Part shown: in pieces, positions 1-8,027 of the stretch
How the letters are laid out: each line of letters starts with the position of its first letter
Numbering within the stretch: position 1 is the first letter of the stretch
Assembly (NCBI GenBank): GCA_050633625.1
Contig: JBOEGW010000010.1
Span: forward strand, 66,130-130,129
DNA length: 64,000 bases
From: JBOEGW01 sp050633625
GTDB taxonomy: Bacteria > Pseudomonadota > Alphaproteobacteria > Rhodobacterales > Rhodobacteraceae
Direction of reading: 5' to 3'
The notes under the pieces: generated by a model
Databases searched by the model: none
The model's input: only the letters and a program-made list of their open reading frames with translations
What the model was told of the DNA's origin: nothing
Program-made: the position numbers and the translations under genes

Positions 1-1
1 A

Positions 2-169
2 CTGATGGGGCCAGAAGAGGCGGCGGTGGTTTTGGTGGCGATGCTTGAACGATTTGCCGAAATTCGCTCGCCGGGCGGGTATTTGCGGGCGCTGACCCAG
101 AAGGCGGCGGAGCAATCATTCTCTTGCGGACCGATGGTGATGGCGTTGATGCGAAAAGACGCGGCGTGA
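2..169 (+). CDS. repC: Replication initiator RepC, C-terminal end (partial)
   Basis: Only the last 55 codons are present; the gene runs in from upstream of the window. The residues IRSPGGYLRALT near the middle and the ending GPMVMALMR are typical of the C-terminus of RepC, the initiator of repABC replicons in Alphaproteobacteria. RepC binds the origin that lies within its own coding sequence, so oriV should be just upstream of the window. The stop at 167-169 is followed after two bases by a parS-like palindrome, which supports the call. The family comes from a recognised C-terminal pattern; the rest of the protein is not visible. Confidence 0.85.
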   Translation: MMGPEEAAVVLVAMLERFAEIRSPGGYLRALTQKAAEQSFSCGPMVMALMRKDAA

Positions 170-171
170 TG

Positions 172-193
172 AAAGTTCACAGCTGTGAACTTT
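172..193. promoter_or_regulatory. parS: parS centromere-like palindrome of a repABC replicon
   Basis: Positions 172-193 form a perfect 22-bp palindrome. Its 16-bp core at 175-190 (GTTCACAGCTGTGAAC) matches every fixed base of the repABC partition-site consensus GTTNNCNNNNGNNAAC. parS sites of this class bind RepB for plasmid segregation and are often found just after repC, as here. Only this one copy was noticed. Confidence 0.85.
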
Positions 194-259
194 TTAAATT
201 CATAATTTTCAAAGGGTTATCAAAATGCAGCCTCGAAACACCTGTCTTTTGACCCGCGC

Positions 260-290
260 GGGCCACGACACAGTCAAACGCGCGTGGCCC
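260..290. terminator. Hairpin downstream of the PAAR gene
   Basis: Inverted repeat GGGCCACG (260-267) and CGTGGCCC (283-290) with a 15-base loop. It lies 15 bases past the stop of the minus-strand PAAR gene. On the minus strand there is no clear T tract, so it is at best a weak or Rho-assisted terminator. The rest of 170-305, apart from parS, shows no gene. Confidence 0.35.
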
Positions 291-305
291 TGGTGCCTGA
301 CGGGT

Positions 306-560
306 CTAGGGCAAGCAATTGTGCATGGGCGATCCGGATGTGATGACGCCGCCGTGACTGGTGGGCGAGCCGAGATAGGCGACGGGTTTGCCGCCATCCA
401 AACACATCGACGATCCTTTGAGGATCGTCGCGCCGCAGGCCGTCATGTCGCCCATGCGCGCCACAGGCATTCCGCCAACAAGCGCCTTTCCACAAGAGAT
501 AATCGCATTTGGACCGTGGATCGGGCAGGCGTGAGTATCGCCAATTCTCGCTATAAGCAT
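306..560 (-). CDS. PAAR domain protein (T6SS spike tip)
   Basis: 84 residues, almost entirely one PAAR domain. The repeated short motifs (ARIGDTHACPIHG at the start, a central VARMGDMTACG, a late HGGVITSGSP) and the His/Cys residues that bind the tip metal ion are visible. PAAR proteins cap the VgrG trimer and sharpen the type VI secretion spike; there is no C-terminal toxin extension here. It lies 58 bases downstream of vgrG on the same strand, so both are probably co-transcribed. The start at 560 has AGGA 7 bases upstream. Confidence 0.9.
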   Translation of the reverse strand: MLIARIGDTHACPIHGPNAIISCGKALVGGMPVARMGDMTACGATILKGSSMCLDGGKPVAYLGSPTSHGGVITSGSPMHNCLP

Positions 561-618
561 GAGGTGTTCCTTTATCGTCGTTTGTTCAAAAATACGGCTC
601 TAAACCGCCAATTAGGCT

Positions 619-2718
619 CTATTCTTCACCCTGAGTCAGGCAGACTTCCATCAAGGGCTTCCCGTCGTTCGCGGCCCCGGTCAGTATCGGTACTTGCGAC
701 GACCCAGACCCTTGCATATTGACCAAGCCTTTCAGGTTGATCATCGTGCCTTCGATTGTCACGCCCGAGGCATCCAAAGTGATCTTGCCGCCCGGACCTT
801 TGATCTCGAACTTTTTGAAGGCCATCAACGTATGGGTGCCGGTGTTTGTCGTGATAGATCCCGTCACCTTCGTATCCATATCGCCCCAAACTTCGGTTTC
901 GACATTTCGGCCCACCTTCATCAGATGGTCCGCGTAGATGTCTTGTTTGTGGATATTGCCGACAAAATGAACGTGGTCTTTGCTGTATTTCTCTTGCTGG
1001 CTGTCTTTGACGCGGTAGGTGACTTTGTGTTCAACCGTATCGTAGCGATCCCCCTTCACCACCAGCACCTCGTTGGCGCCAACGGTTTGATGGCGATCAT
1101 TGCCAATTGAGTTCTTCTCATCATGGCTCACGGTCTTGATGCGGTCGTTTTGCACCATGATTTCGTGATCCTTCTGCGCATGCATATAGATGCGCTCCTC
1201 ATCTTTGAAATCGTCAAAGGACAGCTCGTTGAACCCGCCACCGCCATCAAAGCTATTTGTGCGAAAAACCGACTTCGTGCGATTTGTTGGCAAGGCTTCT
1301 GGGGCAGGGTTAGAGCCATTATAGACACACCCGGTGACGAGGGGTTTGTCAGGATCACCTCCCAAAAACTCGACAACAACTTCCATGCCAATGCGCGGGA
1401 TGACCATGCCGCCCCACCCTTGACCTGCCCAGTTTTGCGACACCCGGCAGCGCATGGACTTTTGATCTTCGCGGTCCCAGGGAAAACGCACAAGGATGCG
1501 GCCATATGAGTCGCAATCCACGTCTTTTTCTGCGCTCCCCGCCACCGCAACAACCCGCCCGGTGAGCGGGCCTTGAACGCGGGGGACTGGGGTTTTGAGG
1601 GTCGGGGCCAAGGGCGCGGTTTCGGGTTGAAGCTCGTATTCACCACTATAGGCGCGGTCCCCGCCGAATGTGTCGCCGGTCCCGTAGGCGTCTGAGACGT
1701 AGGAATGCGAGGCGCGAATACAAACCATGCCGGGGGCATCCATCATGGGGAGCTTGTCGCCTGTCAGCTCAAACACCAAGCCGGACTTGAGAGCATGGGT
1801 GTCGCCGGAGGCTGAGAGAATGCGATCTTGCGCGGTTTCTTGGTTCTGACGCAAACGCGCGGCGGCTGTGCCTTCTGAATTTGGCTCGATGTAATGGCCC
1901 GGATACTCAAAACTCTCAAGCGTGCTCCACGGGTGTTGTGACTCTCCGGTGGCCCCGGAAATCATCGCGCGTTCTGGGTTTTCGAAGTCGTAATCCGTCA
2001 GCTCGACGGCGCCTGTCACGACGTTTCGGGCGCTGCTGAGATCGGTGAACCGGGGCGCGCTGTCTTGATGGTCGCTCTGTACGCCCGTGTATTCGATGAG
2101 TTTGGGGTCATATTGAGTGAGGTTGGTGACGTCATCGACAAGCTGCAATGTGTGGCCGCTGTCGTCATGGGTGAAATAAAAGGTGATGCCGTATTTCTCC
2201 ATCAACCGCATCACGAAATCCAAGTCGGTTTCGCCAAATTGGACTGTGTATTCCAGGGTTGGGCGCGCTAAGGCGCAGGTGATGGCGAGGTGCGTACTGG
2301 TGGCGCTGGAATAGGGCTGGAGCACTTCCTCGATGATGTCGAGTGGCGTTTTTTCCTTAAAAATCCGATGAGTACGGGATTTGCTTGCGAGCCAAAGCCA
2401 CGGTTTGAGTTCAAGATCGTAGCGATGACCGTTTTCACCGATACCCCGCCAAGAAACGCTTGAAATGATACCGTCAAAATAGGTTGGCTCGTCGTTTTCC
2501 TGACCAAAGCGCACCCAGCCGCGCGCGCCGAGCAACTCGTTCATGTCGAGGTTGGGATCGTTGGAGAGGGCTTCAACGTGATAGGAAAACAGGTCGTTTA
2601 GATGATCGCTGCCGTTAAAGCGCAGCAGGGCGAGGGTGTCTTCGGGCAAAGCGCAATGAAATGAACCGAAACGATTGGACTGTGAAAGCTGGCCCGAAGC
2701 TCTGTCAATAACAGACAT
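619..2718 (-). CDS. vgrG: Type VI secretion spike protein VgrG
   Basis: 699 residues, the usual length of a VgrG without a large effector extension. The N-terminal two thirds is the gp27/gp44-like base (a late-control-D-type beta-barrel region around residues 20-330), followed by the gp5 OB-fold with GRILVRFPWDRED and WAGQGWGGMVIPRIGMEV (about residues 405-450). The C-terminal part is the repeated HDKEIMVQN/DRxxTV-type needle ending in ITLDASGVTIEG. VgrG trimers puncture the target cell and carry cargo. The neighbours PAAR, DUF4123 adaptor, immunity protein and lipase make a cargo module. No Tss structural genes are in the window, so the sheath must be encoded elsewhere. Confidence 0.95.
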   Translation of the reverse strand: MSVIDRASGQLSQSNRFGSFHCALPEDTLALLRFNGSDHLNDLFSYHVEALSNDPNLDMNELLGARGWVRFGQENDEPTYFDGIISSVSWRGIGENGHRYDLELKPWLWLASKSRTHRIFKEKTPLDIIEEVLQPYSSATSTHLAITCALARPTLEYTVQFGETDLDFVMRLMEKYGITFYFTHDDSGHTLQLVDDVTNLTQYDPKLIEYTGVQSDHQDSAPRFTDLSSARNVVTGAVELTDYDFENPERAMISGATGESQHPWSTLESFEYPGHYIEPNSEGTAAARLRQNQETAQDRILSASGDTHALKSGLVFELTGDKLPMMDAPGMVCIRASHSYVSDAYGTGDTFGGDRAYSGEYELQPETAPLAPTLKTPVPRVQGPLTGRVVAVAGSAEKDVDCDSYGRILVRFPWDREDQKSMRCRVSQNWAGQGWGGMVIPRIGMEVVVEFLGGDPDKPLVTGCVYNGSNPAPEALPTNRTKSVFRTNSFDGGGGFNELSFDDFKDEERIYMHAQKDHEIMVQNDRIKTVSHDEKNSIGNDRHQTVGANEVLVVKGDRYDTVEHKVTYRVKDSQQEKYSKDHVHFVGNIHKQDIYADHLMKVGRNVETEVWGDMDTKVTGSITTNTGTHTLMAFKKFEIKGPGGKITLDASGVTIEGTMINLKGLVNMQGSGSSQVPILTGAANDGKPLMEVCLTQGEE

Positions 2719-2817
2719 GGCAGACTCCGTGAGATGTGTAATCTCATTACGTTACACGGAGTCGCCGGATTTACAAAAAAAATTCCTGACCTTTTGGAGA
2801 GGGTGTTGGGAATTTGG

Positions 2818-3372
2818 TTATTCGCTGGCCGGTTTGAGGGCGGTGAGACCGGCGTTCAGCCCGGTGAGGGCGAAGCGAAACACAACGGGTTCTGCTGTGA
2901 TGGAGGGGCGATAGGAAGCGATCATGGTGACCGGGGTTTCGGCATCGACTTTGGCGATCAAATCGTCGTCGAGTTCGATGAGTGCTTCGCAGAGATCACG
3001 ACCACAGGTTTGCCAGGTGAATTCGGTGATCTCTTCGCTTTCCTCGGTGCGCATGGCGAAGCCTGCTGGGAGGTAGACGCCAGTGGGCACCCGCACGGAA
3101 AGATAGCGATTTTCACCGGCGCGATCCCAGAACGCAACCATTTGCGTGATGAAGGCTTGGTCGGCGGCGCGCAGGAGTTGTTGGTTGAGCATACAGGTTG
3201 TTTCGTTCACGGCGATGGCTTCGCAGGCCACGTTCCAGGCGTCGAATTTCTGGCCGTTTGTGACGCGGGTTTCTTCGGCGTCTTGGGCGGTTGCGGATGT
3301 GGAGGCGGTGATCAGCCCGGTGCTGGCGAAAACGGCGGTGAGGGCGAGGGACGCGAGGGTTAATCGGGACAT
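2818..3372 (-). CDS. Invasion-associated locus B (IalB) family periplasmic protein
   Basis: 184 residues. An N-terminal signal peptide of about 30 residues (MSRLTLASLALTAVFAS, Ala-rich cleavage region before QDAEE) precedes one IalB domain. Typical features are the GQKFDAWNVACE opening, an internal Cys pair, the segment VRVPTGVYLPAG and CGRDLCEALIELDDDLI. The family is common in Rhodobacteraceae and Rhizobiales and is named after a Bartonella protein; its molecular role is poorly defined. It lies between vgrG and the divergent effector operon. A role in secretion or envelope stability is possible but not shown. Confidence 0.85.
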   Translation of the reverse strand: MSRLTLASLALTAVFASTGLITASTSATAQDAEETRVTNGQKFDAWNVACEAIAVNETTCMLNQQLLRAADQAFITQMVAFWDRAGENRYLSVRVPTGVYLPAGFAMRTEESEEITEFTWQTCGRDLCEALIELDDDLIAKVDAETPVTMIASYRPSITAEPVVFRFALTGLNAGLTALKPASE

Positions 3373-3521
3373 CAGAAACTCCTAAATGATCTTTGGGGCA
3401 AAAGGCCATTTGAGACGTGTTGTGTCAAGCGGATTGCCGGGAGGGGGGGCTTGGCTCTAACCTTTCGGAGTATTTTGAGACCAAGTGATTCGTTTTGGCG
3501 AGGTTTGCGTGGAGCGCAAAG

Positions 3522-4565
3522 ATGGATTTGGAGAAGGTGGCGGAGCCTGCATATTGCGAGGCGGATTGGCCTGAGGGGGATGTTGGACCCTGCGAGTTTG
3601 CGCGGATTGAGGGGATTGAACCGCTGGATGCGCAGATGGGTGCGGAGGTGGAGGTTGAGCTTCCGACGGCGCTTGAGGGCGTTTTTCAGGCGGAAAAGAC
3701 ACTGTTTGCGCTGCTGGATGGGGCGAAGCAGGCGCAATTGCCGGAGCTTTTGGCGGCGTCTGGTTTGCCGTATCGCTGTTTGTTTCAGGGGGTGGCGGAG
3801 GAGGAGTGGAAGAGTGCCGCGCCTTGGGTTGTTGAGCTGCGGCCGGGACATAAGTTTACGCGGATGATGTTTACCGACAGCGGATCGGGCACGCCTTGGG
3901 AAATGTGGGGGCAGGCTTTGGGACCGCTGATTGAAGTGGCGGCGAGCTTGGACAGTCTGCGCACGCGGTTGCGCAAATTCACCCGGATTGAGACCGAGGC
4001 GGGCGATTGGCTGTATTTTCGATTCTGGGAACGGCAAGTTTTGCCAGCGCTGGCGCAAAGCGGGGCTGGGGGCGAAGGCTTGGATGACGCGGCGGCGCTG
4101 GCGGATGCTTTGGTGGCGGATGTTGCGGGGGCGGCGCCAAAATGGTTCTTCCCGCATCCCAAACATAACAGCCTGATGACCGTGTGCCGCGCGAAAACGC
4201 GCGAGGGCGAGACGCCTGCGCGGCCAAAGCTGGGAGCGGCAGGGCAAACGGCGCTGGATCAGGGCACGGTGCGCCGACATGTGCGCGACGAAATTGCCGG
4301 GGCGCTTGCTGATGTGGACGCGGAAATTGCCACGCATTATGCCGCCGATCCGCGGCTCGCGGAGCTACGCAACATGTTGGTGGGGCAGGGGTTTAAGCAG
4401 CCCGAGCACCGCACTGAGGCGATTTCGCTTTACCTAACGGCCTCGAAAGCGGGGCAGGCGGATCGCGCTTGGGCGACGCTGGCGGGGGACGGGCCGGGGC
4501 CAATGCAACGGCTGCATGTGCTCAAGACATTCCTCAAATCCCTGAACAAGGAGGTGGCGCAATGA
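3522..4565 (+). CDS. DUF4123 domain protein (T6SS effector chaperone/adaptor)
   Basis: About 347 residues. The N-terminal half carries the DUF4123 fold (EKTLFALLDGAKQAQLPELLA followed by CLFQGVAEEEW and the APWVVEL strand, then a WRFW-like 'YFRFWERQVLP' segment). The C-terminal part is a helical domain. DUF4123 (Tap/TEC) proteins load effectors onto VgrG and are not themselves secreted. A TTG at 3495 would add nine residues, but the ATG at 3522 has GGAG seven bases upstream and is preferred. It overlaps the next gene by four bases (ATGA), so adaptor, immunity and effector genes form one operon. Confidence 0.8.
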   Translation: MDLEKVAEPAYCEADWPEGDVGPCEFARIEGIEPLDAQMGAEVEVELPTALEGVFQAEKTLFALLDGAKQAQLPELLAASGLPYRCLFQGVAEEEWKSAAPWVVELRPGHKFTRMMFTDSGSGTPWEMWGQALGPLIEVAASLDSLRTRLRKFTRIETEAGDWLYFRFWERQVLPALAQSGAGGEGLDDAAALADALVADVAGAAPKWFFPHPKHNSLMTVCRAKTREGETPARPKLGAAGQTALDQGTVRRHVRDEIAGALADVDAEIATHYAADPRLAELRNMLVGQGFKQPEHRTEAISLYLTASKAGQADRAWATLAGDGPGPMQRLHVLKTFLKSLNKEVAQ

Positions 4566-5407
4566 GCGATGGTTTTCGGACGTGGTGCATTGGCCGACAT
4601 TTGGTCAACCTGCCCTCCCTTTTTGAGATTGCCGATAGCTGGGGCGTGGTGCGAGGGATGACGCCGACACGGCTGGTACAGCCTGCCAGCATGATTGAGG
4701 ATGTGGTGCGCGAGCGCGTCGAGGCCCTCAAGGGGGAACAGGTCAGCGAGAACGGTCTGAAACTCCTGTATGCCGACCATGCAGCGCTTGGGCCGGGGCG
4801 TATGCGCATCCAGACCAAAGACGATCTGCGAAGCCTCAATGTGGAGGCGGAGGATTGGAACGAAGAGGTCTATGTCGCCGCGCAACAGGCTCTATTCAAG
4901 CTTGAAACCGTCCTGACGCCCGACACCCAAGACGCTGTTCGCAAGGATATGGAAGCGGTCGCGGAGGGGCTTATGCCGCGCGAAGGCCAAGAGATTTCCC
5001 AAGGTCCAGGGGCCTGCATTGAGGGCGCGCATATCAATGTTCCTGCGGGCAATGAAAGCTTTGGCGCTTCATTTGCGGCGCCGCCGGACCTGCGGCCAAT
5101 GGGGTTTGATATTTCGATCATCAGCCGCACCGCCAATGACCCGCCGTATGAGGGCAGCTCCAGCATTAAGCGCGGGTTTGGCACGAAAATTGATATCGCC
5201 GGACTGTCGGGGAAGTACCTGATGATTGAGGATGATCAACGGTTTTACGTGGCGATTGCGGGTGTCGCCGGTGGCGGCGGCAAAGACGGAACAGAAATTA
5301 CCGTCGAGTTCTACGATCAGCGCAAAGAGCGCGGTGCCCCCTATGACACGGCTTGGGCGAAGGACATGTGGCTGACGGTGCTTGATAGCATCCGGGCGAA
5401 ACGATGA
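4562..5407 (+). CDS. Tli4-like immunity protein for a T6SS lipase effector
   Basis: 281 residues. The opening TWCIGRHLVNLPSLFEI is characteristic of the Tli4 family, in which an N-terminal domain with the 'GR.LvdlP' signature is followed by a C-terminal domain containing the ISRTANDPPYEGSSS and SGKYLMIEDDQR segments. Tli4 proteins bind and neutralise cognate phospholipase effectors. No convincing signal peptide is seen, although family members may act in the periplasm. It lies directly between the DUF4123 adaptor (ATGA overlap) and the lipase gene (13-base gap), as expected for an effector-immunity pair. A longer ATG start at 4469 is rejected because it would sit deep inside the adaptor gene. 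Confidence 0.8.
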   Translation: MSDGFRTWCIGRHLVNLPSLFEIADSWGVVRGMTPTRLVQPASMIEDVVRERVEALKGEQVSENGLKLLYADHAALGPGRMRIQTKDDLRSLNVEAEDWNEEVYVAAQQALFKLETVLTPDTQDAVRKDMEAVAEGLMPREGQEISQGPGACIEGAHINVPAGNESFGASFAAPPDLRPMGFDISIISRTANDPPYEGSSSIKRGFGTKIDIAGLSGKYLMIEDDQRFYVAIAGVAGGGGKDGTEITVEFYDQRKERGAPYDTAWAKDMWLTVLDSIRAKR

Positions 5408-5420
5408 GGGAGGCGAGATC

Positions 5421-6833
5421 ATGAGCGTTGGAACACAACCCTGCCCACCCCCTTCGGTGATGCCAGTGATTTTCGTGCCCGGCATCATGGGCAGCCGCCT
5501 GAAGAATGCGCGCACTGGCCGACTTGCGTGGGATCCGGGCAGCAACCTTGGCACAGCTTGGGAAGGCTACACCCAAGGCGCTGCGGGCAAACGCGCGCGG
5601 CTTGTGGGCGCGCCATCAGGTGGGTTTGATCCGGGGCTTTTGGAAGTGGATTATGGCGACAGCTCGGCGCCGTATCATGACCGCGGTTGGGGCGGATTGA
5701 TGCAGGATTTTTATGGCGGGTTTGTCACTTGGTTGCAGCATACGGCGGCGCAACCCGGCGCTGGCGTGGTGCGCCGGGGCTGTTTCAACATTCATTATGA
5801 AGCCTATGCCCATCCTTATAATTGGATGGATAGCAACATTGAGAGCGGGCAAAAGCTGGGCGATCGGGTGGATCAGGCGATTGCGGAAACTGAAGAAACC
5901 TACGGCGATCGTGATGTGAATATTCTGAAGCCGGTAATCATCACCCATTCGATGGGCGGGCTTGTGTGCCGCGCGTTCACGGAGATGCACGGCGGGGCGA
6001 GCAAGGTACATGCTGTGATTCATGGTGCGATGCCGACCCATGGATCACCCGCGACATACAAGCGGATCATGGCGGGATTTGAGGGCTGGTATATTTCGCC
6101 CGCGCGCCATGTGCTTGGGGCGAACCAACGAGAGACCACGGCAACGGCGGGCAACGGGCCGGGGCCTTTGTCGCTTTTGCCCAATGATCATCACGTTTCG
6201 GTGGACGGTTCTGCGCCTTGGCTTAAGGCGACAGGGCGCTCTGGTTCGACCTTGTGGTCGCGCCCAAGCGGCAGCCCCTATAGTGAGATTTACCTCGATC
6301 AATCGCATTGGTGGCGGATGATTTATGCGCGGTATTTGAACCCGGCGGGCGGACGATCTGAGGCGACTGAGTTTCGTGGATTTCGGGCAGAATTGAACAA
6401 GGCGAAGGCGTTGCACGATGGGATTGCGCCAAGCGGGTATCATGCGAATACGCGGATGATCTATGTGGATAGTGATGAGTTGCCGAGCTTTGATCATGTG
6501 GAGTGGAAGCAGTCTTTAAGCCAGGATACGCCGCCGTCAGGAAGCTACAGGAATTCGACAACCGGGACGTTGACTTGGAGTGAGTTGATCGACACCGGCG
6601 TGATGATGGGCGGCGGGATGCGCTCGATGAATGTGCCGGTGACGCGATACGAAATTCAGGACGGGGATGCGCCGGGGGATGGGACGGTTCATGCTGGTTC
6701 GGGCCGTCATGTGAGTGGGCCGATGGTGGTGGCGACGCGGCGCGGGGCCGAGCATGACCAGACGTTCAACTCCAGCGAAGTGAAGGGATTGGTGGCGCAA
6801 TACTTGTACGATTTCGTACAGGAGCAGAACTGA
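5421..6833 (+). CDS. Alpha/beta-hydrolase lipase, probable T6SS effector (Tle-type)
   Basis: About 470 residues. The N-terminus has the lipase oxyanion-type motif PVIFVPGIMGSRL. The nucleophile elbow is THSMGGL with Ser near residue 177, as in LCAT/PGAP1-like lipases. Late Asp and His candidates (DGDAPGDGTVH) fit the catalytic triad. In context with VgrG, PAAR, adaptor and a Tli4-like immunity gene it is best read as a phospholipase effector delivered to competitor envelopes. An in-frame ATG lies 39 bases upstream, but 5421 has GGGAGGCGAG just upstream and is preferred. The exact Tle family and phospholipase class cannot be decided by eye. Confidence 0.8.
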   Translation: MSVGTQPCPPPSVMPVIFVPGIMGSRLKNARTGRLAWDPGSNLGTAWEGYTQGAAGKRARLVGAPSGGFDPGLLEVDYGDSSAPYHDRGWGGLMQDFYGGFVTWLQHTAAQPGAGVVRRGCFNIHYEAYAHPYNWMDSNIESGQKLGDRVDQAIAETEETYGDRDVNILKPVIITHSMGGLVCRAFTEMHGGASKVHAVIHGAMPTHGSPATYKRIMAGFEGWYISPARHVLGANQRETTATAGNGPGPLSLLPNDHHVSVDGSAPWLKATGRSGSTLWSRPSGSPYSEIYLDQSHWWRMIYARYLNPAGGRSEATEFRGFRAELNKAKALHDGIAPSGYHANTRMIYVDSDELPSFDHVEWKQSLSQDTPPSGSYRNSTTGTLTWSELIDTGVMMGGGMRSMNVPVTRYEIQDGDAPGDGTVHAGSGRHVSGPMVVATRRGAEHDQTFNSSEVKGLVAQYLYDFVQEQN

Positions 6834-6860
6834 ATTCAGCATGAATAGACCCGCATATGT

Positions 6861-6880
6861 GCCGCGTGACGCGGCGTTTT
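6861..6880 (+). terminator. Rho-independent terminator after the lipase gene
   Basis: Perfect six-base-pair stem GCCGCG/CGCGGC with a TGA loop, followed by GTTTT, 28 bases after the lipase stop. The stem is short but GC-only and it ends the effector operon before the next gene's ribosome-binding site. Confidence 0.55.
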
Positions 6881-6941
6881 GCGCGACAAGGCGGCGGGGG
6901 GTCGTGTTAGCTTTTCGCAACATGTGAGGAGGAGTTTTGTC

Positions 6942-7868
6942 ATGGTATATGCGTATCGTGAGGTGGCCTCGGGATTGCGGTTTCCGGAGGGGCCTGTGGT
7001 CTTGGGCGATGGGTCTGTGGTGTTGGTTGAGATCGCCGGGCGGGCCATTACGCGGGTGTTTGCGGATGGGACAACCGAGGTGATTGCGGACTGTCCGGGG
7101 GGGCCGAATGGATTGGCGCTGGGGCCGGATGGGCAGATTTACATTTGTAACAACGGCGGCGGATTTAACTTTGCGACCACGGATGGGGTGTTGCATCCGG
7201 CGGGGGGTGAGCCGGACTATTCTGGCGGGCGGATTGAGCGGCTGGACCTTGCGAGTGGTGAGATTGTTGAGCTGTTTCGCGAGGTTGAGGGGCGTGCGTT
7301 GATGATGCCCAATGACATCGTTTTTGACCGGCAGGGCGGATTTTATTTCACTGATTTTGGGCATCGCGCAAAAGGCGCGCAGCATTATGGGGCGCTGTAT
7401 TATGGGCGCACGGATGGGGGGGCGCCGGTGCGGGTGGCTGGGGATTTGATTTCGCCAAATGGGGTTGGATTGTCGCCGGATGAACGCAAAGTTTATGTGG
7501 CGGAGACCTATACTGGGCGGCTTAAGGCGTTTGATATTGTAGCGCCGGGGCAGGTGGCGGGGGTACCTATGTTTGAGCCGGGGCGGGCGCTTCATGCGCA
7601 GGTTGAGGGGTTTCGGCGGTATGATTCCTTGGCGGTGGAGGCGGATGGGGCCGTGTGCATTGGCTCGCTCACGCCAGGCGGGATTACTGTGATTGATGCG
7701 CAGGGCAAGCACCGGGAAACGGAAATTATGCCGGATTTGTTCCCGACAAACATTGCGTTTGGCGGCGCGGATATGCGCACGGCGTTTGTGACTTTGTCGG
7801 GCAGTGGGCGGTTGATTGCTGTGGAGTGGCCACGCGCGGGGCTGGTTCTGAATTATCAGCAGAGGTGA
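6942..7868 (+). CDS. SMP-30/gluconolactonase-like protein
   Basis: 308 residues forming a six-bladed beta-propeller of the SMP-30/gluconolactonase/LRE family. Family motifs are LRFPEGPV with the metal-binding Glu, GGPNGLALGPDGQIYICNNGG, ALMMPNDIVFDRQGGFYFTDFG and ISPNGVGLSPDERKVYVAETYTGR; the Asn and Asp residues complete the divalent-metal site. Such enzymes hydrolyse lactones. Immediately upstream of a ring-hydroxylating oxygenase operon it may open a lactone formed during degradation, but the substrate is unknown. The ATG at 6942 follows GAGGAGGAG; an in-frame start 63 bases earlier lacks such a site. Confidence 0.85.
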   Translation: MVYAYREVASGLRFPEGPVVLGDGSVVLVEIAGRAITRVFADGTTEVIADCPGGPNGLALGPDGQIYICNNGGGFNFATTDGVLHPAGGEPDYSGGRIERLDLASGEIVELFREVEGRALMMPNDIVFDRQGGFYFTDFGHRAKGAQHYGALYYGRTDGGAPVRVAGDLISPNGVGLSPDERKVYVAETYTGRLKAFDIVAPGQVAGVPMFEPGRALHAQVEGFRRYDSLAVEADGAVCIGSLTPGGITVIDAQGKHRETEIMPDLFPTNIAFGGADMRTAFVTLSGSGRLIAVEWPRAGLVLNYQQR

Positions 7869-8027
7869 GGGCAGGAGGCGGCGACACAGGCGGAGCATGA
7901 TCCAAACACTTCCAGTTTTCTTATAGGGTGGAGAGGGTTCCGATTTCAAAGTTGGAGCGCCAGAGGCGAAAGGTAACTTCAGTTGGCGGGGTCTCCCGCT
8001 TTTGCTTTCTATTTGACTGGAGCGGCC

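Noticed and set aside
225..722. Plus-strand open frame after repC
   Set aside because: It is antisense to the PAAR gene and the end of vgrG, both clearly real.
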